NCBI GenBank assembly: GCA_024641325.1
Contig: JAHEDJ010000025.1
Span: forward strand, 1 to 41,732
Length of the DNA: 41,732 nucleotides
Direction of reading: 5' to 3'
Source of the DNA: a bacterium
GTDB taxonomy: Bacteria; Actinomycetota; Acidimicrobiia; Spongiisociales; JAHEDJ01
Shown: positions 34,991 through 41,732 of the stretch, in pieces
Position numbering within the stretch: the stretch's first letter is position 1
Layout: each line of letters opens with the position of its first letter
Made by a program: the position numbers and the translations under genes
Notes under the pieces: model-generated
What the model was told of the DNA's origin: nothing
Database searches by the model: none
The model's input: only the letters and a program-made list of their open reading frames with translations

Positions 34991-37128
34991 GAGTCCGATT
35001 CCACTATGCGGTTCAGCGCCGGCTTCGCCGCATCCTCGATTAGGAAGAACTCAACCGCGTTGTAACCCGCGCGGAATTCTGTGTGCGGCAGCATCGCCGA
35101 AAAGCCGCTCCTGCCGTCTTCTCTTCTGAATGTTCTTGTGACGGCAACTACGTGATTGTTCATCGCAACGGCCAGGTATACGTCTGTGGTGCTCGAGAGG
35201 GGTGAGTGAAAGGTACCGGTGAGGCGTGCCGGCAGGATCACGGAATCGGGATCGACGTCGACATATCGCTCCGGGTGATCGACTTCGATCGAGCCCGCCG
35301 AGGTTGTACCGGTACCTTCGGCTAACAACATTCCGAGTAGATGCTCGTATCCGGTCGGGGCGAAGCCGGCCGGCCCGTTGTCGTGAAACCAGGCAGCTTT
35401 CTCGCCGGCCAGTTCGAGAATCTCGAGGCCGGCTGCATCGAACACCACCCGACCCTTGGTTCCCACGACCTCCGTGGCGGCGCGGGCCGGGCGGTCGTCG
35501 GCAAAGAGCGAGTATCCGGTGGTCTGCCACGGGATATCGAAGCCGAGTACGTCGGCGATGGTTGGCATGACGTCCGTTGTCTCAGCGCGGTAGTCGTCGA
35601 CTGCCCCGGTCGATTCATACGGTCGTTTGATAAAGAGTGGAACGGCCGCGACGTCCGCCAGGGTCTCGTCGGTCACAACGCGGCGGTGTTCGATTCCGGG
35701 GCGGATCGTGATTCCATGGTCGGCCAGGACGATGATGAGCGAGGGGTCGTAGAGGTCGACGGCGTCGAGACGATCGAGGATGTTGCCCAGGAGCGTGTCG
35801 ACCAGCTGCACCTGAAGAAGGTGGCGTTGGTATGCCTGGGCCACCAGGAACTCGTCGTCCGTCCAACCCGTGGTGGCGCTTCCCGGAATTGGATTACCGG
35901 CCGGGTACTCCTGCCCCGTCGGCAGGTAGCGCCAAGGGATGTGGGGGAGGAGGAAATGGCCGAAGTACAGCGGCGGTTGTTCTCCCGCCGGCTCTATCGA
36001 ATCGATGAAAGCGGACACTGGTTTGCGGCGATCCTCGCTGTCGAGGTCACGGAACTGTTCGATGATGTCGAAATCCTGTTCATCTGAGGTTTCCGGCGAT
36101 GCGGCCGCGGTGTTGCGGAAGTCGCCCCACGACTCGTCGATTGATGGCAGTCGGTCTGTCAGGTCTCTTGGGAGGAGTAAATGCCCGAGGATGACAGTGA
36201 CATCACTCACCAGAGTCTTCCACCGCTTTGCGAATGACTCAGTCTGTCGGGCCTTGTTCTGGCATGCGTAGTCCGGACACAAACCGGTGACTGCCTCGAG
36301 TACGTGCAGTTCATAGCCGTCGCTGAGCACCGTGAAGAGGTTGTTCGGATAGCTGCTGGCAAACGGGAGTCCCCCCGTTGGACCGGCGCTGCCGGTGAGA
36401 ATGGCAGGCACAGAATCTTCAGTTTGCTGACGAACCGTCACCGCATTGCGGAACCAGGTGCCGTCACCTGCCAACCGTGCGAAGTTCGGGTATATGGGCT
36501 CTTCCAGGTTTCCCGAGCCGTCCATTAGGGAAACCGTCGGGAATTCGTCGAAGATCACCAGAACCACCGGGGCAGGATTCGCCAGATCGACGGCATCCGG
36601 CCTGCTCAGAGACTGCGACTGGATAACCGCGGTCGAGGTAGGTGATGCGAACAAGAAGACCAGAACGAAGATGAGGGGGGCGGGTGTTGCGTATTTGAGC
36701 AGCAGTCGAACGTTCTCGAACCGTTTGTACGAAAGCGCGAAGGACGCGCCGGCGATGGTGCCGAGGGCAAGGATCAGTTTCCCGTTTAGGTCGCGCGCTG
36801 GTGTTCGCTCAGCAATGGTTATTACCAGAGATCCGAACAACACGCCGAGCGTTGCGAGGTGCAGGTTGCGAGCCAGTCGCTCGTTCCAACGGCCGGGCAG
36901 CGCAACGGCGAGGCCGAGCAATGCGGGTCCGATCAGACCTGTGACGAGTGCCAGGAGGATGGCATCTATTGGTGGTGCTGCCCTGGCGAGGAAGAACACT
37001 GCATTGCGACCGAGGAGATCGAGGATTGGCTGTGACAACGCAAACGAGGAGAGTACAAAGACCGACAGACCCCGGGAAAGCGGCGACGACTCCGGGGCGA
37101 TGGGCGGGGCGAGCGTCGTGTCAGTCAC
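34987..37128 (-). CDS. Membrane-bound alkaline-phosphatase-superfamily (sulfatase-like) enzyme
   Basis: 713 residues. Five transmembrane helices (about 21-45, 54-78, 90-107, 117-135, 146-163), then an extracytoplasmic AlkP-fold domain. The first metal site is VVLVIFDEFP (Asp194-Glu195). The nucleophile region is QQTEDSVPAILTG, with Thr236 or Ser239 in place of a formylglycine Cys. Further motifs are LLPHIPWRYLPTG and VLADHGITIRPGIEHRR. The fold covers sulfatases, phosphoglycerol and phosphoethanolamine transferases. A beta-rich C-terminal extension (about 590-713) follows. GTG start, overlapping the methyltransferase stop by 8 nt. Substrate unknown; likely a surface glycan or lipid. Confidence 0.88.
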   Translation of the reverse strand: MTDTTLAPPIAPESSPLSRGLSVFVLSSFALSQPILDLLGRNAVFFLARAAPPIDAILLALVTGLIGPALLGLAVALPGRWNERLARNLHLATLGVLFGSLVITIAERTPARDLNGKLILALGTIAGASFALSYKRFENVRLLLKYATPAPLIFVLVFLFASPTSTAVIQSQSLSRPDAVDLANPAPVVLVIFDEFPTVSLMDGSGNLEEPIYPNFARLAGDGTWFRNAVTVRQQTEDSVPAILTGSAGPTGGLPFASSYPNNLFTVLSDGYELHVLEAVTGLCPDYACQNKARQTESFAKRWKTLVSDVTVILGHLLLPRDLTDRLPSIDESWGDFRNTAAASPETSDEQDFDIIEQFRDLDSEDRRKPVSAFIDSIEPAGEQPPLYFGHFLLPHIPWRYLPTGQEYPAGNPIPGSATTGWTDDEFLVAQAYQRHLLQVQLVDTLLGNILDRLDAVDLYDPSLIIVLADHGITIRPGIEHRRVVTDETLADVAAVPLFIKRPYESTGAVDDYRAETTDVMPTIADVLGFDIPWQTTGYSLFADDRPARAATEVVGTKGRVVFDAAGLEILELAGEKAAWFHDNGPAGFAPTGYEHLLGMLLAEGTGTTSAGSIEVDHPERYVDVDPDSVILPARLTGTFHSPLSSTTDVYLAVAMNNHVVAVTRTFRREDGRSGFSAMLPHTEFRAGYNAVEFFLIEDAAKPALNRIVESDS

Positions 37129-38527
37129 GGGGGCGCAATGAGAAGAGGCGTCGTTGGCTATCCGCCACCGGCTCCTCTAGTTCGATCTCAAAGAACCGGG
37201 CGATTTGTCCGCGGAACGCCTCTTCTGTGTAGTCGGCGTGTACGTCGGCAGCCCGTTTGTTTGCGACCAGCCTTGTAGTCATGGGATCCCCGAGCGGTAC
37301 GAACTCGATGATGATCCGGCTCTCCAGCTCGGCGAGCCACTCGACCACTTCCCGGATCGGGATGTTTCCCCCGATCACCATGTGGTGGATGATTGCGTAC
37401 AGGACCACGAGGTCCGGTTTTCCACGATGCTCGAGGGGCGTTCGTTCACTATGGCGCCACCCGGTGGCTGGTGAGGGATCGGTGACGTCCAGCACCAGCG
37501 GGAGAATGGTTCGGGACTCCTCGCTCGCCAGTGTCCGGTAGAGGGCGTCGACGACGGCTTCGTCGGCGTCGGCTGCGACGACGTATGCCCCTCGGCCGGC
37601 GGCCAGCCTCGAGAAGTGTCCGTCGTTCGCCCCTAGATCCCATACGAGGGAAGGATTCCGGAGACTGCGAACAAGAAAATCGGCCTTTTGGTCACGATTA
37701 GCTTGCACGTGCGCCTGGTTCGGGTAATCAATCCAAGCCGAGGCTTGGCGCGGTGCTGTGAGGTTGGCAATTGTCTTGCGAAGCCCGCCGATGTTGTTCT
37801 CGATCAGTTCTTTGCGGAAACCGGCTTCCCGCATTTGATCCCTGACATTGTGTTCGGAGGCCTGATACCGACGTTCGGCTCTTGCCTGGAGGACTGTGTG
37901 GAGCAGGACCCCCCGGCGGAGGAGGTCTCGTTTACCGAGCATTCCCCTGAACTCGCTCGCGGCGATGCCATCGAGACGGCCCCGCAACCAGGGTGAGAAC
38001 GGGATGTTCTTGTAGGCCTGCATCATCAACGGATAAAGGAATAGCCGGCAGAACTGTCGATAACCGGTCCACGCCTCTCCTTGCTTCAGCAGTTCGAAGG
38101 ATCCAACGTCGATAAACGTCGGGTGGGTGCCTAGCCACTGAACGTTGTAGGGGGTTGCATCCTTGAGTATGAAGTTTTCCGGGAGGCCTGCAGCCAGGAT
38201 GTCGAGCGTCAACAGCGCGGCGTCCTTGAGCATCGAGAACGGCCATTCATAGGGATAGGAGACGAATGGGATTGCCCGGTGCTCGAGTGCCCCCGCCCAT
38301 GCGGATTCCTGAAGGTTTGTCTCTTCCAGCGGGATCTTCCGACTGGCGATCACCTTCTCAGCCGCCGTCAGCTCTGCGAAGAAAGGCGTGGATGACAACG
38401 CGTCCCATGTGGACATGCCCGGTTCGTCGAGTGTCCTGATCACCCGGCCTCCGTCGATGAATACGTGGCCCGATGGATCACGAAACGATCCCGAATCGCG
38501 ACGACTGCCGGAAGTGTCTCCCGCCAC
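37121..38527 (-). CDS. Kinase-like / SAM-dependent methyltransferase fusion (NoeA-like)
   Basis: 468 residues. The C-terminal half is a class I methyltransferase with motif I WDLGANDGHFSRL (296-308), the acidic AADAD (318-322), and VVLYAIIHHMVI. The N-terminal part holds a kinase-like catalytic loop, LKDATPYNVQW (Asp123, Asn128) and FIDVGSFE (Asp140), with spacings close to the HRD-N-DFG arrangement of protein and aminoglycoside kinases, but I see no clear glycine loop or VAIK lysine. Similar fusions are annotated as nodulation/NoeA-type methyltransferases. GTG start 7 nt after the microprotein stop; its stop overlaps the AlkP gene. Confidence 0.82.
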   Translation of the reverse strand: MAGDTSGSRRDSGSFRDPSGHVFIDGGRVIRTLDEPGMSTWDALSSTPFFAELTAAEKVIASRKIPLEETNLQESAWAGALEHRAIPFVSYPYEWPFSMLKDAALLTLDILAAGLPENFILKDATPYNVQWLGTHPTFIDVGSFELLKQGEAWTGYRQFCRLFLYPLMMQAYKNIPFSPWLRGRLDGIAASEFRGMLGKRDLLRRGVLLHTVLQARAERRYQASEHNVRDQMREAGFRKELIENNIGGLRKTIANLTAPRQASAWIDYPNQAHVQANRDQKADFLVRSLRNPSLVWDLGANDGHFSRLAAGRGAYVVAADADEAVVDALYRTLASEESRTILPLVLDVTDPSPATGWRHSERTPLEHRGKPDLVVLYAIIHHMVIGGNIPIREVVEWLAELESRIIIEFVPLGDPMTTRLVANKRAADVHADYTEEAFRGQIARFFEIELEEPVADSQRRLFSLRPRD

Positions 38528-38534
38528 GGCTGTG

Positions 38535-38735
38535 CTACTCGTCGTGGGTTGGGGCGGAGTTACCTTGATCCGCCGGCTCCGCGGCGGCTTCTTCTTCCGG
38601 CCGCCGGCCCTGGAACATGCGGCGCCGTCCTGCTCTCAGCAGCACAGCCAGGCCTGCGAATCCACCCAGGACGGCCTGCATGATCAGGCTGCCGGTTCCT
38701 GGATCCAGATAGGCGGTAATCACTTTGATTTCCAT
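38535..38735 (-). CDS. DPGTG membrane microprotein
   Basis: 66 residues, ATG at 38735 with GGGAG upstream. MEIKVITAYLDPGTGSLIMQ leads into one transmembrane helix (about 17-35) and a basic-then-acidic tail (RRRMFQGRRPEEEAAAEPADQ). Tiny proteins beginning with YLDPGTGS plus one helix occur in many phyla, in my recollection often next to AlkP-type or exopolysaccharide genes. It opens the operon with the methyltransferase fusion (7-nt gap). A much longer minus-strand reading frame covers it but is antisense to recO and uppS. Function unknown. Confidence 0.8.
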   Translation of the reverse strand: MEIKVITAYLDPGTGSLIMQAVLGGFAGLAVLLRAGRRRMFQGRRPEEEAAAEPADQGNSAPTHDE

Positions 38736-38865
38736 GCGCTCCCGGCGATTCTTAGAGGTGTTGCGGAGTTTACCCTTGACCGGGAGCGTCACGATCGGAA
38801 CATCGGGCTGGGCGCAGCGTGCCGTCGGCAAATCCGTTCCGGCTCTCGAAGTTCCCGGCACGCTG

Positions 38866-38871
38866 TACCCT
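38866..38871 (+). promoter_or_regulatory. -10-like TACCCT for recO
   Basis: TACCCT is 8 nt before the recO ATG at 38880, which lacks an SD. Same hexamer and similar spacing as upstream of the PAC2 gene. Confidence 0.4.
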
Positions 38872-38879
38872 GGAAACCC

Positions 38880-39596
38880 ATGGCTATCCGGCATGACCAG
38901 GGCATTGTCTTGCGCAGCTACCCGTTCGGGGAGTCCGACCGTGTGGTCATCATCCTGTCTCCGAATCATGGGAAGTTGCGCACGGTTGCCAAGGGCGTTC
39001 GAAAAACCAAGAGCCGGTTTGGGGGCAGGCTGGAGCCGTTGACTCATGTCGATCTCGTGTTGTATGAAGGTCGCAATCTCGACACGATCACGCAGGTCTC
39101 GGTGATCGAGGCCTTCCCGCATGTGAGGATGGATCTCGAGCGGGTTGGAATCGCGGGCGCAATGTTGAATGCCGTCGACGCGGTTGCACAGGAGAACGAG
39201 TCGGCGCATCGTCTCTTCTTGCTGCTTCACCGTGGATTTCGAGTGTTGGACTCGGGCCCGGCGGATCCCGGACTGTTGACTGCGTTCTATCTGAAGCTTG
39301 CGGCCCTCGTGGGTATCGCGCCCTCGCTGGGTGATTGCGCCAGCTGCGGCGGCTTGGTCGACGTCGAGCGATTCAGCTTTCCGGCCGGGGGAGTGGTGTG
39401 CAGCCGCTGTGCAACGCCGGATGCCGTGAAACTCCGCCCCGGATTGACCGACTACCTTGCGAGCCTGGCGGGCAGTGAACTGGCATCGCTGCCGGCAAGC
39501 GGTGGTCTGGCGGCAGACGGTCAGGGGCTTGCTCGGCGGTTCCTCGAGTACCACCTCGAGCGGAAATTCACGGTAGCGGAGGTACCCGGTGGCTGA
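38880..39596 (+). CDS. recO: DNA repair protein RecO
   Basis: 238 residues. N-terminal OB fold (RHDQGIVLRSYPFGESDRVVIILSPNHGKLRTVAKGVRKTKSRFGG) and a zinc finger CASCGG...CSRC in the helical C-terminal domain. RecO loads RecA with RecF/RecR. The start was chosen to give the standard N terminus (the open frame extends upstream antisense to the microprotein). Overlaps uppS by 8 nt. Confidence 0.96.
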   Translation: MAIRHDQGIVLRSYPFGESDRVVIILSPNHGKLRTVAKGVRKTKSRFGGRLEPLTHVDLVLYEGRNLDTITQVSVIEAFPHVRMDLERVGIAGAMLNAVDAVAQENESAHRLFLLLHRGFRVLDSGPADPGLLTAFYLKLAALVGIAPSLGDCASCGGLVDVERFSFPAGGVVCSRCATPDAVKLRPGLTDYLASLAGSELASLPASGGLAADGQGLARRFLEYHLERKFTVAEVPGG

Positions 39597-40326
39597 ACTC
39601 GACACAACGCGGTTGGACACCGAGCGCATACCCCGCCATGTCGGCGTGATCATGGACGGCAACGGCCGGTGGGCAAACCAGCGCGGACTTGAGCGCACCG
39701 CCGGGCACGCCGCCGGCGAAGCCGCCCTATACGACACCGCGCTCGGGGCACTGGACATAGGATTGGAATGGCTGACCGTTTTCACCTTCTCAACCGAGAA
39801 CTGGTCCCGGTCGGCGGAGGAGGTCCAGTTCCTCATGCTGTTCAATGAGGACCTACTCGGCCGCCGCCGTGATGATCTCCACGAACGTGGAGTCCGTATG
39901 CATTTCGCGGGTGACCTGGACGATCCGCGCATACCGCAAAGCAACAAGGACAATATGCGGGAGGCCATGGAGCTCACGGCCTCGAACGAGAAGCTGAATC
40001 TCGTGTTCGGATTCAACTACGGCGGCCGCTCCGAGCTGGTGCGGGCTGCGGCAGCGATCGCCAGGAGGAGCGTTGCCGGAGAGCTCAATCCGGATGATGT
40101 CGACGCGGACGTCTTTGCGTCGCACCTGGCGGTGCCGGACATGCCCGACGCCGATCTGATCATCCGGACTTCCGGGGAACAGAGGATCAGCAACTTCCTG
40201 TTGTGGCAATCCGCCTATGCCGAATACGTCTTCCCGGAAATCCTGTGGCCCGACTTCCGGCGACAGGATCTTGTCGACTGCATCGTGGAGTATCAAGCGC
40301 GACGTCGGAGATTCGGAAGGGCGTAA
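39589..40326 (+). CDS. uppS: Isoprenyl transferase (undecaprenyl-diphosphate synthase family)
   Basis: 245 residues. HVGVIMDGNGRWAN (17-30; catalytic Asp23), TVFTFSTENWSR, GGRSELVRAA, and the C-terminal LIIRTSGEQRISNFLLWQSAYAEYVF are the five conserved cis-prenyltransferase regions. It makes the C50-C55 carrier lipid for cell-wall synthesis. GTG start inside recO; the two are coupled. Confidence 0.97.
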   Translation: MAELDTTRLDTERIPRHVGVIMDGNGRWANQRGLERTAGHAAGEAALYDTALGALDIGLEWLTVFTFSTENWSRSAEEVQFLMLFNEDLLGRRRDDLHERGVRMHFAGDLDDPRIPQSNKDNMREAMELTASNEKLNLVFGFNYGGRSELVRAAAAIARRSVAGELNPDDVDADVFASHLAVPDMPDADLIIRTSGEQRISNFLLWQSAYAEYVFPEILWPDFRRQDLVDCIVEYQARRRRFGRA

Positions 40327-40384
40327 ACGCGGCCGGCAAGTGCTCGCGCCCGGCAACTCGCGACTCGCGACCATCCGGCTCGCC

Positions 40385-40390
40385 TATCAT
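40385..40390 (+). promoter_or_regulatory. Candidate -10 (TATCAT) for glyS
   Basis: TATCAT lies in the 96-nt gap between uppS and glyS and would give a leader of about 26 nt with AGGA before the ATG at 40423. A 7-bp direct repeat ACTCGCG-ACTCGCG (40356-40369) sits where a -35 would be. The gap is too short for a T-box. Confidence 0.4.
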
Positions 40391-40422
40391 TTCCGGGCCA
40401 AACAACAGGAAGCCCTCTCTTC

Positions 40423-41730
40423 ATGACCATCACACTCGATACGATCACCAACCTCTCCAAGCGACGCGGGTTCGTATTTCCGTCTTCGGAGATCTACGGG
40501 GGTCTGCGTTCGGCCTACGACTACGGGCCCCTCGGTGTGCAGTTGCTCCGCAATGTCAAGGAGCAGTGGTGGCGGTCGATGGTGCAGCTACGTAGCGATG
40601 TTGTCGGTCTCGACTCTGCCGTTCTACAAGCTCGCCAGGTGTGGCAGGCCTCCGGCCATGAGGCGGTCTTCACGGATCCGATGGTGGAGTGTAAGAACTG
40701 CCACACGCGGCATCGGGTGGACAAACTCGCCGACCCCGACGTGTGTCCTAGTTGCGGCCAGCGGGGGCAATTCACCGAGGCGCGTGACTTCAATCTCATG
40801 TTCAGAACCAACATGGGTCCGGTTGAGAGCGAGGAGAATCGTGTTTATCTGCGGCCGGAGACAGCGCAGGGGATCTTCATCAATTATGAGAACGTCCGCC
40901 AAACCCAGCGCCTGAAGCTGCCGTTCGGCGTTGCACAGGTCGGCAAATCCTTCCGCAACGAGATCACGCCGGGCCAGTTCGTGTTTCGCACACGCGAATT
41001 CGAACAGATGGAGATGGAGTATTTCTGCCGTCCGGAAGAAGCCGGGCAATGGTTCGAGTACTGGATCGATCAGCGGTCGCGGTGGTACCGGGATCTCGGA
41101 ATGAACGAAAACAATCTGCGCATTCGCAAACACGACGATGACGAGTTGTCCCACTACTCAGAAGGCACCGTCGATGTCGAGTATCGCTTTCCGTGGGGCT
41201 GGGACGAACTCGAAGGCATTGCCAACCGCACCGACTTCGATCTCCGCCAGCACACCGAGCACAGCGGACAGGACCTTCGCTATTACGACCAGGAGGCCGA
41301 TGAACGGTTCTTCCCATACGTCATCGAGCCTGCCGCGGGAGCGACCCGCACGACGTTTGCCTTTCTGATCGACGCATACGACGAGGAAGAGGTGCGCGGT
41401 GAGAAGCGGGTCGTGTTGCGGCTCGACCACCGTCTTGCTCCCTACCAGTTGGCGGTCCTGCCGCTGTCGAAGAAGCCCGAGTTGATCGAGGGGTCTGAAA
41501 AGGTGGCAGGGCTGCTGCGCCCTCACTACAACCTAGAGGTCGACGTGACCCAGGCAATCGGGAGGCGCTACAGAAGGCAGGATGAAATCGGAACGCCGTA
41601 CTGCATAACCTACGACTTTGACTCGCTCGAGGACTCGGCCGTCACCGTGCGCGATAGAGATTCGATGGAACAGGATCGCGTGTCGATTGAGCGCCTCGAG
41701 GAGTACCTGAGGACGAAGCTGACCGTCTGA
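40423..41730 (+). CDS. glyS: Glycyl-tRNA synthetase (dimeric type)
   Basis: 435 residues, the alpha2-type enzyme. Class II motifs: motif 1 region near [19 protein letters not shown], motif 2 [17 protein letters not shown], the insert [15 protein letters not shown], and motif 3 towards the end; an Asp/Glu-rich [15 protein letters not shown] segment recognises the substrate. A zinc-like module [10 protein letters not shown]...CPSCG is present. The C-terminal anticodon-binding domain is complete ([23 protein letters not shown]). TGA at 41728-41730 ends it two bases before the window edge. Confidence 0.98.
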   Translation: MTITLDTITNLSKRRGFVFPSSEIYGGLRSAYDYGPLGVQLLRNVKEQWWRSMVQLRSDVVGLDSAVLQARQVWQASGHEAVFTDPMVECKNCHTRHRVDKLADPDVCPSCGQRGQFTEARDFNLMFRTNMGPVESEENRVYLRPETAQGIFINYENVRQTQRLKLPFGVAQVGKSFRNEITPGQFVFRTREFEQMEMEYFCRPEEAGQWFEYWIDQRSRWYRDLGMNENNLRIRKHDDDELSHYSEGTVDVEYRFPWGWDELEGIANRTDFDLRQHTEHSGQDLRYYDQEADERFFPYVIEPAAGATRTTFAFLIDAYDEEEVRGEKRVVLRLDHRLAPYQLAVLPLSKKPELIEGSEKVAGLLRPHYNLEVDVTQAIGRRYRRQDEIGTPYCITYDFDSLEDSAVTVRDRDSMEQDRVSIERLEEYLRTKLTV

Positions 41731-41732
41731 GT

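Noticed and set aside
38535-40016. 493-codon minus-strand open frame across recO and uppS
   Set aside because: Only its last 66 codons (the DPGTG microprotein) look real; the rest is antisense to conserved RecO and UppS motifs.

Overview
The window is a gene-dense, GC-rich stretch of bacterial chromosome that most likely comes from an actinobacterium outside the classical Streptomyces/Mycobacterium groups; an Acidimicrobiia-like lineage is my best guess, but no marker here fixes the class. The pointers are a BldD-type regulator with its c-di-GMP signature, a PAC2-family protein, a PPK2 kinase, a DUF664/DinB protein, frequent GTG/TTG starts, and many starts placed about 6 nt behind a TANNNT hexamer, as in leaderless actinobacterial transcripts. 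No tRNA, rRNA, CRISPR, insertion sequence or phage gene was seen. No intergenic gap exceeds about 215 bases; the longest (27732-27943) holds two hairpins and a promoter.

Layout. 1-891 is the 3' part of lon. It converges on a minus-strand block (1029-6367) of ABC exporter, MFS transporter, M20 peptidase and 3-hydroxyacyl-CoA dehydrogenase. Then come a lipoprotein serpin, a PAC2 protein, leuS, a small membrane protein and lgt (6465-12961, plus), and a PPK2 kinase (minus). comEA-comEC (13928-16614) faces a degenerate GGDEF membrane protein. 17547-20539 holds a small exported protein, a divergent dihydropteroate-synthase-like protein, an SDR and holA.

From 20664 to 34113 the order is the conserved housekeeping series rpsT, lepA, hemW, hrcA, dnaJ, rsmE, bldD-like, HIT, phoH, 7TM-HD (pgpH-like), ybeY, corC-like, era. 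phoH-pgpH-ybeY-corC-era are chained by ATGA overlaps. After a pterin-carbinolamine-dehydratase-like gene and a DinB gene comes a three-gene minus-strand module (34987-38735: DPGTG microprotein, kinase-like/methyltransferase fusion, membrane AlkP/sulfatase-like enzyme). The series resumes with recO, uppS and glyS.

The most noteworthy observations are: (i) two loci carrying tandem pairs of one hairpin family (904-1014 and 11543-11651); (ii) a near-perfect CIRCE operator that contains the hemW stop codon and overlaps a candidate leaderless hrcA promoter; (iii) a 7TM-HD protein with an inserted Thr-rich linker and SdrD_B-like domain; (iv) the DPGTG / kinase-methyltransferase / AlkP module; (v) a DHPS-like + SDR cassette with altered pABA/pyrophosphate loops; (vi) a BldD homologue with an intact RXD-X8-RXXD signature; and (vii) a recurrent TANNNT-N6-start architecture.
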